Assembly: GCF_030812315.1 (NCBI RefSeq)
Contig: NZ_JAUSSM010000001.1
Coordinates: forward strand, 1 to 64,000
Origin: Arthrobacter oryzae
GTDB taxonomy: Bacteria > Actinomycetota > Actinomycetes > Actinomycetales > Micrococcaceae
Reading direction: 5' to 3'
Length of the DNA: 64,000 nucleotides
Position 1 is the first letter of the stretch, and the number at the start of each line of letters is the position of its first letter. Below are positions 42,791-52,011 of the stretch, piece after piece. The position numbers and the translations under genes were made by a program. Under the pieces are notes generated by a model. The model searched no databases. It was not told the DNA's origin and saw only the letters and a list, made by a program, of their open reading frames with translations.

Positions 42791-44362
42791 ATGGACCAGC
42801 TGGCACTCATTGTCGGACTCCTGCTTGCCACTGTGGTGGCCGTGGGTCTGGGGGACCGGCTCCGGCTGCCCTATCCGGTGCTCATGCTGATCCTGGCGGC
42901 GTCGCTGACCTTCATCCCCGGGTTCCCGGAAATGGACATCTCGCCCGAGCTGATCCTGCCCATCTTCCTTCCGCCGCTCCTGTTCGCGACGGCCCAGCGC
43001 AGCTCGTGGGCCGTGTTCAGGGTCCGCTGGCGCACCCTGATGATGCTGGCGGTGGCCCTGGTGATCGTGTCCACGGCTGCTGTGGCCGGGGCGGCATGGC
43101 TCATGATCCCGGGAATCGGGATCCCTGCCGCCATCGCCCTGGGAGCCATGGTGGCCCCGCCGGACCCGGTGGCCGTGGAATCCGTGGCCGGCCGGGTCCA
43201 CATGCCCCGCCGGCTCATCACCGTCCTGCAAAGCGAGGGCCTCTTCAACGACGCGGCCGCCATCGTCATCTTCCAGGCCGCCGTTGCCGCCGCGGTGTCC
43301 GGCAGCCGGATTGGGCCCGACGTCGTCCTCAAGTTCCTGGTAGGGGCCGCGGTCGCAGTGCTGGTCGGCGTAGCGATGGGCTGGATCACGGCGCTGATCA
43401 CGCGGCTCGTGGCGTCCATGGTGGCGCGCAGCGCCGTCACCCTCGTGGTGCCCTTCGCGGCCTACATCCTCGCCGAAGAGGTGCACGCCTCCGGCGTGAT
43501 CGCCGTCGTCGTCACCGCGCTGGAGATGCAGCGCCACTCCCGGCCCCAGGATGCCGCCGAAAGGGTCACGCGCACGGCCTTCTGGGACGTTGTGGAGCTC
43601 CTGGTGACCGGGCTGGCCTTCGGGCTGGTGGGACTGGAAATCCGCCACGTCATCCACGACGAAGGCACCGAAATCTTCGGGATGATCGGGACCGCAGTGG
43701 TGGTGTGCGTCATCGTGCTCGTCGTCCGGTTCCTATGGCTTGGCCTTTTGGCGGCCTCGGCGCGAAAGAACAGCAACCTGCTGCAGCCCACCTCGGCCAA
43801 GGAGGTCCTGATCCTCACCTGGTGCGGCATGCGCGGCCTCGCCACACTGGCCCTTGCACTGGCCCTGCCGCTGACCTTGGCGGACGGCACACCTTTCCCG
43901 GCGCGTGACCAGCTGCTGGTCATCGCCTGCGCCGTGCTGATGGCCACCCTGGTGCTGCCCGGCCTGACGCTTCCCTGGCTGATGAAGGTCCTCAAGGCCA
44001 CCGGTGACGGTTCGGAGGAACGCGACGCCGCCCGGGTGCTGGCCAAGCGCGCGCAGCAGGCCGCCGTCGCCGCCCTGAAGGACCATGACCTCATGAAGGA
44101 GCTGCCGCCGGAGAAGGTGGCACTGGTCAAGGAGAAGATGACGAGGCTGCACGCCGAGCTCCTGGACGGAAGCCTCCGGAACGAAAGCGTGGGGGAGAAA
44201 CGCAAGCGCGGCCGCGAGCTGGCCATCGCCGTGCAGACCATTGCGCTCGATGCCGCCCGCCAGGAAGTGGTGGCGGCCCGGAACGAACCGGACATGGACC
44301 CGGAAGTCGCGGACCGCGTGCTCCGCCAGCTGGACCTGCGCACCATGATCATGCCGGAGTAG
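42791..44362 (+). CDS. Na+/H+ antiporter (CPA1, NhaP-like)
   Basis: A 523-residue transporter with about 12 membrane segments, including LPYPVLMLILAASLTFIPG, FLPPLLFATAQRSSW and the ion-binding helix AIALGAMVAPPDPVAVESVAGR with the family Asp, then LQSEGLFNDAAAIVIFQAA. A ~110-residue cytoplasmic C-terminal region (about 405-523) is highly charged. It exports Na+ in exchange for H+. Start ATG 42791 (MDQLALIVG); an ATG 57 bp upstream adds a Pro/Arg-rich stretch and is not favoured. Confidence 0.93.
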   Translation: MDQLALIVGLLLATVVAVGLGDRLRLPYPVLMLILAASLTFIPGFPEMDISPELILPIFLPPLLFATAQRSSWAVFRVRWRTLMMLAVALVIVSTAAVAGAAWLMIPGIGIPAAIALGAMVAPPDPVAVESVAGRVHMPRRLITVLQSEGLFNDAAAIVIFQAAVAAAVSGSRIGPDVVLKFLVGAAVAVLVGVAMGWITALITRLVASMVARSAVTLVVPFAAYILAEEVHASGVIAVVVTALEMQRHSRPQDAAERVTRTAFWDVVELLVTGLAFGLVGLEIRHVIHDEGTEIFGMIGTAVVVCVIVLVVRFLWLGLLAASARKNSNLLQPTSAKEVLILTWCGMRGLATLALALALPLTLADGTPFPARDQLLVIACAVLMATLVLPGLTLPWLMKVLKATGDGSEERDAARVLAKRAQQAAVAALKDHDLMKELPPEKVALVKEKMTRLHAELLDGSLRNESVGEKRKRGRELAIAVQTIALDAARQEVVAARNEPDMDPEVADRVLRQLDLRTMIMPE

Positions 44363-44365
44363 ATC

Positions 44366-44422
44366 AGCGCGAACGGACACCTGAGGCCCAGGATTCTCGG
44401 GCCTCAAGTGTCCGTTCGCGCT
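44366..44422. repeat. Intergenic palindrome, family B copy 2
   Basis: Arms of 24 bp with one mismatch. The left arm begins AGCGCGAACGGACAC (from 44366), the right arm ends GTGTCCGTTCGCGCT (to 44422), and the inner part is CTGAGGCCC / GGGCCTCAA. The outer 14-mer is identical to that at 13957-14000. It lies between the convergent antiporter and ROK genes. Confidence 0.88.
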
Positions 44423-44436
44423 ACTCCCGAAGATGC

Positions 44437-45639
44437 CTAGGCAGGGGCCGCGAGCTCCAGGTCAAGGGTGTTTTTCTCGACATAGTCCAGGGCGCACCGC
44501 ACGGCACCCACGGTCACGATTGAGTCGCCCAAGGGAGAAACCGCCACCGTCGGGGGAGTGGCCGTGAACTCTGTCAGCCGCCTGGCGATCGGTTCAAGGA
44601 GCACGCCTGCCGAGTTTGCCACCGCTCCTCCGATGACCACCAGCTCGGGGTTGATCATGGTGGCCACGGCCCCGATGACCCTGGCCATCCTATCGGCCAG
44701 CCGGTCGAGGATTTTCAGGGCAACGGCATCGCCGGCGGCGGCGGCGGCAAAAACATGCTCCGCTTCGACGCCTGCGCCGGAGTGCTCACGGAGCGAGGTT
44801 TTCGCCTTCCCGGCAAGGGCGTCGGCGGCCCACCCCCTTGCCAGGGACGCGATGCCGAACGTGTCGCCCACGCCTTCAAGCATGTCCAGGAACGCAAGCT
44901 CTCCGGCACCGCCCCCGCGGCCGTGCAGCAGCCGCCCGCCGTCGATCACTCCCGAACCCAGGCGTTCACTGGCCAGGATGACCACGACGTCGTCCACGCC
45001 GGCGGCCGCCCCGCGCCATCGGTCGCCCAGGGCGGCGAGGTTGGCGTCGTTTTCCAGCAGCACCGTCCACCCCCGCCGGTCCAGCAGCGCCGCCTTCAGG
45101 CCGACGTCGAACAGTCCCCAGAAGTGCTGGGTTACCAGCACGTCGCCGTTGCGATCCACCGGTGCCGCGATGCCGGCGCAGACGGCGAGCACGGAGTCCG
45201 GGGAGGCCCCCACGCCGTGCAGGGCCATCATGGCGGTCCGGTCAATGACGGCGATCCGTTCTTCCGCGGAAATTTCCGCACCGGCGAACGGCTGGCTGGA
45301 CCGGCCCAGGGCTTTGCCGCGGAGATCGGACACCACCACCGTCGCCTTGGAGATGCCCACGTCCATGCCCAGGACGTAACCTGCGCGCTCGTTGAGCTCG
45401 AACCGGCGCGCCGGCCGGCCTTTCTGGTAGCCGCCAAAGGCCCGCTGATTCTCCAACTCCGTGATCCAGCCGCGCTGCATGAGGTCCTCGCACACGGAAA
45501 TGGCGGTGGCCCGGGTGAGTCCGGTGGCTTCCATGACTTCCGTGACCGTCACCGCCTGCGAGGCACGCATGAATTCCAGCACTGCTCCAGCGCTCACGCG
45601 CCGTAGCAGTTGGGGCGTTGCCGCAGTCACTTCAGACAT
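44437..45639 (-). CDS. ROK-family transcriptional repressor
   Basis: A 400-residue regulator. N-terminal winged helix (about 10-75: VLEFMRASQAVTVTEVMEATGLTRATAISVCEDLMQRG) followed by a ROK sugar-kinase-like domain (VLGMDVGISKATVVVSDLRGKALG, then VCAGIAAPVDRNG, ENDANLAALGDRWRG and a VVIGGAVANSAG sugar-binding loop). It probably senses a glucoside or phosphorylated sugar and represses the divergent alpha-glucoside operon. The canonical zinc motif is not obvious. Start 45639 has GAGAGGT upstream. Confidence 0.92.
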   Translation of the reverse strand: MSEVTAATPQLLRRVSAGAVLEFMRASQAVTVTEVMEATGLTRATAISVCEDLMQRGWITELENQRAFGGYQKGRPARRFELNERAGYVLGMDVGISKATVVVSDLRGKALGRSSQPFAGAEISAEERIAVIDRTAMMALHGVGASPDSVLAVCAGIAAPVDRNGDVLVTQHFWGLFDVGLKAALLDRRGWTVLLENDANLAALGDRWRGAAAGVDDVVVILASERLGSGVIDGGRLLHGRGGGAGELAFLDMLEGVGDTFGIASLARGWAADALAGKAKTSLREHSGAGVEAEHVFAAAAAGDAVALKILDRLADRMARVIGAVATMINPELVVIGGAVANSAGVLLEPIARRLTEFTATPPTVAVSPLGDSIVTVGAVRCALDYVEKNTLDLELAAPA

Positions 45640-45675
45640 GGTGTTGACCTCTCTGTGCTTTGCACCACATAATAC

Positions 45676-45705
45676 TTGAGGAACTAAATTTAGATTCCAT
45701 ATAAA
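45676..45705 (+). promoter_or_regulatory. Promoter and overlapping operator of the alpha-glucoside operon
   Basis: TTGAGG (45676-45681) and TATAAA (45700-45705) are 18 bp apart. Inside the spacer lies the palindrome CTAAATTTAG (45684-45693), within GGAACTAAATTTAGATTCC. An operator between the -35 and -10 would block RNA polymerase, fitting repression by the ROK regulator. Confidence 0.68.
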
Positions 45706-45785
45706 CTTGCCCATGTGGACCGGACGGCCGCCGACCACTGGGTTTACTTCCAGCCCTTCACTCACCCTTTTGCAAAGGAGCAACT

Positions 45786-45866
45786 GTGAACCGCATCCTG
45801 AAGCACTGCCCGCCCGGACCCCGGCAACAGCCCCTCCACTCCCGCACGTCAGCCCCTGCCCTGTGA
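45786..45866 (+). CDS. Putative 26-codon leader peptide overlapping the binding protein start
   Basis: GTG at 45786 is preceded by AAGGAGCAACT, the only good ribosome binding site here. The frame runs 26 codons (VNRILKHCPPGPRQQPLHSR...) to TGA at 45864-45866, which overlaps the GTG start of the sugar-binding lipoprotein (GTGA). Translating it would feed ribosomes onto the downstream start, which lacks its own site. Alternatively a frameshift joins both parts. No family is recognisable. Confidence 0.45.
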   Translation: MNRILKHCPPGPRQQPLHSRTSAPAL

Positions 45867-47164
45867 ACGCCGCTGTGCCCGCATCACTGCTCAGCAGGCG
45901 TTCCCTGCTCCGGGCCGCCGGCCTGGCCGGGGCGGCAGCCATGATTCCCCTGACGGGCTGCGCGTCGCCGTCCAGCCCGCAGAACGGCGTCACCACCCTG
46001 CTCTTCATGCAGAACAAGCCCGAGGTGGTGGCCTACTTCAACCAGGTCATCAAGGACTTCGAGGCGCTGAACCCGGACATCCGTGTGGTCCAGGACTTCA
46101 ACGAGGGCAACTTCGTCCCCAGGCTGGTCCGGAACGATCCGCCGGATGTCGTGACCCGCGGCTTCGCGCAGGCCACCGCCGATTTCGTCCGTAAAGGCAT
46201 CTTCGCCGACCTTTCGGACCTGCCCGTGGCCGCCAGCATCGACCCTAAGATCCAGGAGCTCATCAGCTCCTGGGGCCAGTACAACGGCAACGAGGTCAGT
46301 GCGCTGCCGTTCTCGCTGGCCGCGGCCGGGGTCATCTACAACCGCGATATCTTCGAAGCCCAGGGCGTCTCTGTCCCCACCACGTGGGGCGGGTTCGTCG
46401 GGGCCTGCGAAACGTTCAAGGCCGCAGGCATTGCACCGATCTACGGAACGTACAAGGACACGTGGACCCTCTCCCAGGGCATGTTCGACTACGTTTCCGG
46501 CGGCTCGCTGGACGTTGCGGATTTCTTCACCAGGATCAATGCCAAGGGCGCCCGTATCAGCAGGGACGCGGCCGAGTCGTTCTCCAACAACTTCGGCCCG
46601 GCGCTGCCCAAGATGCTGCAGCTCGCCTCCTACTCCCAGAACGGCGCCGCCAGCAAGAACTACGCGGACGGCAACGCGGCGTTCGCCAAAGGTCAGGCGG
46701 CCATGTACCTGCAGGGCCCGTGGGCCCTGTCCCAGCTTGTTTCAGCCAACAAGAACATCAGGCTCGGGAGCTTCCCGCTGCCGGTCACTGACAACCCCGA
46801 GGAAACCAAAGCCCGCGTGAACGTGGACATGGCGCTCTCCATCACGCGCAACACTCCAAACATGGCTGCTGCGCAGCGGTTCGTCAACTATCTGCTGGAG
46901 CCGTCGGTGGTGAACACGTTCAACGAAAAGAACGCAGCCTTCTCACCCCTCAAGGACGCTCCGGCCGTCAGCAACCCGCAGATCAGCGGGCTGGGCGAGT
47001 CGGTCAAGGAAGCGCGCTACTACCAGGGCGCGGCGACGTACTTCCCGCCCTCGGTGCCCCTGAACAACTACATCCAGTCCTTCGTGTACGGCAAGAACGG
47101 CGAGCAGTTCCTTTCAGCGCTCGACGACGAATGGCGCCGCGTTGCCGAGCGCACCGCAGTCTGA
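45863..47164 (+). CDS. Sugar ABC transporter substrate-binding lipoprotein (alpha-glucoside type)
   Basis: A 433-residue extracellular binding protein of family SBP_bac_1. Twin-arginine signal SRRSLLRAAG and lipobox LTGC (Cys33) show Tat export and lipid anchoring. LLFMQNKPEVVAYFNQVIKDFEALNPDIRVV and WGQYNGNEVSALPFSLAAAGVIYNRDIFEA are typical sugar binders. It pairs with two downstream permeases and a glucosidase. No ATPase is in the operon, so a shared MsiK-like ATPase is likely. Start at GTG 45863; GTG 45875 is possible. Confidence 0.9.
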   Translation: MNAAVPASLLSRRSLLRAAGLAGAAAMIPLTGCASPSSPQNGVTTLLFMQNKPEVVAYFNQVIKDFEALNPDIRVVQDFNEGNFVPRLVRNDPPDVVTRGFAQATADFVRKGIFADLSDLPVAASIDPKIQELISSWGQYNGNEVSALPFSLAAAGVIYNRDIFEAQGVSVPTTWGGFVGACETFKAAGIAPIYGTYKDTWTLSQGMFDYVSGGSLDVADFFTRINAKGARISRDAAESFSNNFGPALPKMLQLASYSQNGAASKNYADGNAAFAKGQAAMYLQGPWALSQLVSANKNIRLGSFPLPVTDNPEETKARVNVDMALSITRNTPNMAAAQRFVNYLLEPSVVNTFNEKNAAFSPLKDAPAVSNPQISGLGESVKEARYYQGAATYFPPSVPLNNYIQSFVYGKNGEQFLSALDDEWRRVAERTAV

Positions 47165-47189
47165 TCCCACCCCGACTCCAGGAGTTCAC

Positions 47190-48143
47190 ATGACTATAAC
47201 TTCCCGGGTGGCCCAGACAGCCCGTCCCGCAGAAGGCAAGACCCCGACATCAGCTTCCCCAGGCACCGGAGCGTTCCGGTCCAAGAGCAAGATCGACCCC
47301 ACGTACTACTGGATGGTGGTGCCCGTACTGGGACTGTTCGCCTTCTTCATCACGCTGCCGGCACTCGTGGGCGTCTTCTTCAGCCTCACGAATTACGCCG
47401 GATACGGCGACTGGAAGTTCATCGGCCTGATGAACTACGTCAACATCTTCAAGGACCCGGCGGTCCTGCAGTCCTACATTTTCACCTTCGTTTTCGCCCT
47501 GACCACCACGGTGGTGGTCAACGTCGTGGCACTCGCCATTGCCTTGGGCCTCAACGCCAAGATCAAATGGCGCACCGGCATCCGCACCGTCTTTTTCATC
47601 CCCATGGTGTTGTCCGCGCTCATCGTCTCCTTCGTGTTCAACTACCTTTTCTCCAACACGCTTCCGGTGCTGGCGGAGCGGTACGGAATGACCCCGCTCG
47701 CCACCAGCATTCTTGCCAATGAGAACCTGGCCTGGATCGCCATCGTGGTGGTCACTGTCTGGCAGGCGGCGCCCGGCGCCACCATCATCTACCTGGCGGG
47801 ACTGCAGAGTGTGCCCTCCGAGGTCTACGAAGCAGCGGACCTGGACGGCGCCGGCAGTTTCCGCCAGTTCCTCAGCCTGACGCTGCCGCTGATCCTTGGC
47901 TACCTCGTGATCAATGTGATCCTCGGGTTCAAGGGCTTCCTGGGGACCTACGAGATCATCGTGGGCCTCACCGGCGGGGGTCCCGGCATGGCGACGCAGT
48001 CCGTGGCCATGCGCATCTTCTCCGGCTTCACGGGCGGCGACTACTCCTACCAAATGGCGAACGCCGTCATCTACTTCCTGATCACCCTGCTGATCTCCGT
48101 CATCCAGCTGCGCCTCATCCAGCGCCGGGGGGTTTCACTCTAA
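47190..48143 (+). CDS. Sugar ABC transporter permease, MalF-like
   Basis: A 317-residue permease with six membrane segments after a ~35-residue polar N-terminus. The ATPase-contacting EAA loop is EVYEAADLDGAGSFRQFLSLTLPLI. YLVINVILGFKGFLGTYEIIVGLTGGGPG is typical of the first permease of carbohydrate uptake systems. GGAG lies six bases before ATG. It overlaps the next permease by one base. Confidence 0.94.
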   Translation: MTITSRVAQTARPAEGKTPTSASPGTGAFRSKSKIDPTYYWMVVPVLGLFAFFITLPALVGVFFSLTNYAGYGDWKFIGLMNYVNIFKDPAVLQSYIFTFVFALTTTVVVNVVALAIALGLNAKIKWRTGIRTVFFIPMVLSALIVSFVFNYLFSNTLPVLAERYGMTPLATSILANENLAWIAIVVVTVWQAAPGATIIYLAGLQSVPSEVYEAADLDGAGSFRQFLSLTLPLILGYLVINVILGFKGFLGTYEIIVGLTGGGPGMATQSVAMRIFSGFTGGDYSYQMANAVIYFLITLLISVIQLRLIQRRGVSL

Positions 48144-49057
48144 TGACCGTTTCCACACATCCCGAGCCCATCACCGGAGCCGCAGCGCCCACCCGCATCA
48201 CGTCCGGCACTCCCAGGAACCGCAAGTCCAACCGCGAGGGCTTCAAGGTCAACTGGTGGCTCACCGGGCTGATGCTGGCCGCTTCGCTGACCATCCTGCT
48301 GCCGCTCTACTTCACCGTGGCCATGGCGCTCAAGTCCCCGGACCAGATCGGAACCGGCACGGGCCTCGCCTGGCCGAACCCGATGAACTGGGAAAACTTC
48401 GCCGCCGCCTACGTGGCCACCAACTTCCCGCGGGCCTTCATGTCCACCGCCTTTGTTACGGTGCTGAGCGTCCTCGGTTCCCTGGCCTGCAGTTCACTGG
48501 TGGCCTACGCCATCGCCCGGAACTGGAACCACAGGTTCTTCCGGGGCTCGTTCGTGTACCTGCTCTCGGCGATGTTCATTCCCTTCCCGGTGATCATCCT
48601 GCCGCTCATCAAGCAGACGGCGCTCCTTGGCCTGGACAACCCGGCCGGGGTCGTGTTCCTGCACGTGCTCGGCGGAATCTCGTTCAACACGCTGCTGTAC
48701 ATAGCCTTCGTCCGCTCCATACCCGTGGAACTGGAGGAATCGGCACGCATGGACGGGGCCACCACGTGGCAGGTGTTCCGCAAGATCATTTTCCCGCTGC
48801 TGGCCCCGATGAACGCCACGGTAGGGATCTTCGCCTTCCTTGGCTCCTGGAATGATTTCCTGCTGCCGCAGATGATGATCGCGGACCCTGCCCTGCAGAC
48901 CCTCCCTGTGGTGCAGATGCTCTTCCAGGGTGAATTCAACACCAACTACAGCCTGGCCTTCGCGTCGTACCTGATGGCCATGGCACCCACGCTGGTGGTT
49001 TACATCCTGGCGCAACGCTGGGTACTGTCCGGAGTCATGCGCGGTGCAGTGAAGTAA
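48143..49057 (+). CDS. Sugar ABC transporter permease, MalG-like
   Basis: A 304-residue second permease with six membrane segments. EAA loop: ELEESARMDGATTWQVFRKIIFPLLAP. The C-terminus LAQRWVLSGVMRGAVK is the usual end of MalG-type proteins. Coupled to the first permease (TAATG) and followed 105 bp later by the glucosidase gene. Confidence 0.94.
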   Translation: MTVSTHPEPITGAAAPTRITSGTPRNRKSNREGFKVNWWLTGLMLAASLTILLPLYFTVAMALKSPDQIGTGTGLAWPNPMNWENFAAAYVATNFPRAFMSTAFVTVLSVLGSLACSSLVAYAIARNWNHRFFRGSFVYLLSAMFIPFPVIILPLIKQTALLGLDNPAGVVFLHVLGGISFNTLLYIAFVRSIPVELEESARMDGATTWQVFRKIIFPLLAPMNATVGIFAFLGSWNDFLLPQMMIADPALQTLPVVQMLFQGEFNTNYSLAFASYLMAMAPTLVVYILAQRWVLSGVMRGAVK

Positions 49058-49162
49058 CCAGTGAAATAACCGCTGCAATAGCCGGTGAAACGGGCGCTGA
49101 CCATCCGGGCGCCCCCCATTTTCCCCTTACCAAAACAACGAACCCAAGAAAAGGAATCTCCT

Positions 49163-50869
49163 TTGTCCACCACCGCCACTCTGGCAACCCTGTCCGATTC
49201 AAACCTCGCAGCCGATCCAAACTGGTGGCGCCAGGCCTCCGTGTACCAGATCTATCCGCGCAGCTTCTCGGATTCGAACGGTGACGGCCTGGGCGACATC
49301 AAGGGCATCACGGCCAAGGTGCCGTACCTGAAGGAACTGGGGATCGACGCCGTCTGGCTGAGCCCGTTCTACCCGTCCGCGCTCGCGGACGGCGGGTACG
49401 ACGTCGACGATTACCGCAACGTCGATCCCAAGCTGGGCACCCTGGAGGACTTCGCCGAGATGTCCGCCGCGCTCCACGAAGCCGGCATCAAGCTCATTGC
49501 GGACATCGTCCCGAACCACTCCTCCGACCGGCACGAATGGTTCCAGGAGGCCCTCGCCGCACCGAAGGGCTCCGCTGCGCGCGAGCGCTACATCTTCCGT
49601 GACGGCCTGGGCAAGAACGGCGAGCTGCCGCCGTCGGACTGGGACTCAGTCTTCGGCGGTCCCGCCTGGGAGCGCATCACCGAACCGGACGGCACCCCCG
49701 GCCAGTGGTACATGCACATCTTCGCCAAGGAGCAGCCGGACCTGAACTGGTCCAACCGCGAGATCCGCGACGACTTCCTGAAGACCCTTCGCTTCTGGTC
49801 GGACCGCGGCGTGGACGGCTTCCGGGTGGACGTGGCGCACGCCCTGACCAAGGACCTTACCGAGCCGCTGCTCTCCAAGGTTGAACTCACCGAGGCCAAT
49901 ACCGGCACCGACGGTTTCCCCGACGGCTCGCACCCGTTCTGGGACCGCGACGAAGTCCACGAGATCTACGCCGAATGGCGTGAGGTGTTCAACGAGTACA
50001 ACCCGCCGCGCACCGCCGTCGCCGAAGCCTGGGTGCACGCCACCCGCCGCGCCCGCTACGCCAGCCCGCAGGGCCTGGGCCAGGCCTTCAACTTCGACCT
50101 GCTGCAGGCCGACTTTGATGCCGAGGAGTTCCAGGAGATCATCACCCGGAACCTCGCCGAAGCGACGGCAACCGGGGCATCCTCCACCTGGGTCTTCTCA
50201 AACCACGACGTCGTCCGGCACGCCACCCGGTACGGCCTGCCGAAGGGCGGCGGAGTCCACGCCAAGGGCCAGGACGGCAAGGGCTGGCTGCTGGCCGGCG
50301 CCCCGGCCGGGGAACTCGACACTGAGCTGGGCCTCCGCCGCGCCCGTGCGGCCAGCCTGCTGATGCTGGCCCTCCCGGGCTCGGCCTACCTGTACCAGGG
50401 CGAGGAACTCGGCCTGCAGGAAGTCGGCGACATTCCCGACGCCGAACGCCAGGACCCGTCCTTCTTCCGCAACAAGGGCGTCGAGATCGGCCGCGACGGC
50501 TGCCGCGTGCCGCTGCCCTGGGCCGCTGAAGGAACGTCATTCGGCTTCGGTGCCGGCGAGGCCCACCTGCCCCAGCCGGAATGGTTCAGCCGCTACGCCG
50601 TGGACGCCCAGGACGGCGTGGAAGGCTCCACCCTGGAGCTCTACCGCAAGGCCCTGAAGCTGCGCCGCGAGCTGCAGACAGCAGAAGAGCTGGAATGGGT
50701 GGAAACGGGCAACGCCCAGGTGCTGCACTTCAGCCGCCACGGCGGCTGGCAGTCCGTGACCAACTTCGGTGCGGAGTCCGTGGAGCTCCCGGCCGGTGAG
50801 GTCCTGCTCAGCAGCGGCCCGCTGGAAGCCGGCAAACTGCCCGGCAACACCACGGTGTGGCTGCGCTAG
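49163..50869 (+). CDS. GH13 alpha-glucosidase (oligo-1,6/alpha-glucoside type)
   Basis: A 568-residue cytoplasmic hydrolase of the GH13_23/31-like group. VYQIYPRSFSDSNGDGLGDIKGI opens the barrel. Catalytic residues: nucleophile Asp223 (GFRVDVAHAL), acid/base Glu288 (VAEAWVH) and stabilising Asp349 (FSNHDVVRH). The last ~90 residues are a beta-sheet domain. It would release glucose from imported maltose-, isomaltose- or sucrose-type sugars. TTG start at 49163 with AAGGA upstream. Ends in a strong hairpin at 50914. Confidence 0.94.
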   Translation: MSTTATLATLSDSNLAADPNWWRQASVYQIYPRSFSDSNGDGLGDIKGITAKVPYLKELGIDAVWLSPFYPSALADGGYDVDDYRNVDPKLGTLEDFAEMSAALHEAGIKLIADIVPNHSSDRHEWFQEALAAPKGSAARERYIFRDGLGKNGELPPSDWDSVFGGPAWERITEPDGTPGQWYMHIFAKEQPDLNWSNREIRDDFLKTLRFWSDRGVDGFRVDVAHALTKDLTEPLLSKVELTEANTGTDGFPDGSHPFWDRDEVHEIYAEWREVFNEYNPPRTAVAEAWVHATRRARYASPQGLGQAFNFDLLQADFDAEEFQEIITRNLAEATATGASSTWVFSNHDVVRHATRYGLPKGGGVHAKGQDGKGWLLAGAPAGELDTELGLRRARAASLLMLALPGSAYLYQGEELGLQEVGDIPDAERQDPSFFRNKGVEIGRDGCRVPLPWAAEGTSFGFGAGEAHLPQPEWFSRYAVDAQDGVEGSTLELYRKALKLRRELQTAEELEWVETGNAQVLHFSRHGGWQSVTNFGAESVELPAGEVLLSSGPLEAGKLPGNTTVWLR

Positions 50870-50913
50870 GTCCGCGCCGAGCAGCATCCGCCAGCTCACC
50901 ATGAAACCCGTCC

Positions 50914-50955
50914 CGGTGGCGGTGCCCTGGCAGGGCACCGCCACCGTGGCTTTTT
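50914..50955 (+). terminator. Intrinsic terminator of the alpha-glucoside operon
   Basis: Perfect stem GGTGGCGGTGCCC (50915-50927) with GGGCACCGCCACC (50933-50945), loop TGGCA, then GTGGCTTTTT. Confidence 0.9.
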
Positions 50956-50995
50956 GCTGCTGGGCCTTGGCGGGATCAAATGAAAGAGTGACGAC

Positions 50996-51982
50996 ATGAC
51001 TAAACAAGCTGCAAGCCCGTCCGGACAGGAACTGAACCGTACTCAGGAACTGATCTATGGCTGTATGGGGCTCGGCGGCAGCTGGTCCGCTGAACCCTAC
51101 GCATCCGAGCATGTGGGCCAGGCCGACGCCGCCATCAACGCCGCGCTGGATTCCGGCATCACGTTGTTCGACCACGCCGACATTTACCGCGGCGGCAAGT
51201 CGGAGGCCGTATTCGGTGAGGTCCTCGCGATTACACCGGGGCTGCGTGAACGGATCCGGCTCCAGACCAAGTGCGGCATCCGGCTCAACGAGCAGGGGCT
51301 CGAGACGCACTACGACCTGAGCCGGGACGGCATCCTCGAACGGGTCAACGGCAGCCTGAAACGGCTGAGGACCGAGTACGTGGACGTCCTCATGCTGCAC
51401 CGCCCCGACCCGCTGGCGGACCCCGCCGAGGTGGCGTCCGCCGTCGGGCAGCTGATGCAGGAAGGCAAAGTGCGGCAGGTCGGTGTGTCCAACATGTCCG
51501 CCCAGCAGATCGAGGTGCTGCAGGACCACCTGGAAACGCCCGTGGTAGCCAACCAGCTGGAAATGAGCCTGCTGAAACGGGCCTGGCTGGAAAGCACGGT
51601 GCTGGTCAACCATGCCGAGGCGCTGGACCACAGCTTCCCGCACGGCACGCTCGAGTTCTGTGGCCGGCAGGGGATCACCCTGCAGGCCTACGGGGCGCTG
51701 GCCCGGGGCCACTACACCGGCCCCCCGCCGGAAAGCCCGACGCCGGCAGAGGCAGCCACGACGGCGCTCGTCGCCGACATGGCGAAGGCCATGGGAACCA
51801 CCAGGGAGGCGATCCTCCTCGGGTGGCTCATGCGGCACCCGGCAGGGATCGCTCCGGTGATCGGTTCGGCCAACCCGGACCGGATCCGGGCCTGCGCCGG
51901 AGCCGCCCGGGTTGCCGCTGCCATGTCCCGGGCCGAGTGGTACCGGCTCTGGGTCACGGCCCGGGGGAGCAACATCCCCTAA
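50996..51982 (+). CDS. Aldo/keto reductase (YdhF-like)
   Basis: A 328-residue NADPH-dependent oxidoreductase in a TIM barrel. GITLFDHADIYRGGKSEAVFGEVL holds the catalytic Asp and Tyr. The usual catalytic Lys lies in RLQTKCGIRL, and the His in DVLMLHRPDPL. KVRQVGVSNMSAQQIEVL and ILLGWLMRHPAGIAPVIGSANPDRI complete the YdhF/AKR11-12 pattern. Single gene with its own start just past the operon terminator. Confidence 0.93.
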   Translation: MTKQAASPSGQELNRTQELIYGCMGLGGSWSAEPYASEHVGQADAAINAALDSGITLFDHADIYRGGKSEAVFGEVLAITPGLRERIRLQTKCGIRLNEQGLETHYDLSRDGILERVNGSLKRLRTEYVDVLMLHRPDPLADPAEVASAVGQLMQEGKVRQVGVSNMSAQQIEVLQDHLETPVVANQLEMSLLKRAWLESTVLVNHAEALDHSFPHGTLEFCGRQGITLQAYGALARGHYTGPPPESPTPAEAATTALVADMAKAMGTTREAILLGWLMRHPAGIAPVIGSANPDRIRACAGAARVAAAMSRAEWYRLWVTARGSNIP

Positions 51983-52011
51983 GCGGGGGGACCCGCCCAG
52001 ATGCCCCGCTT

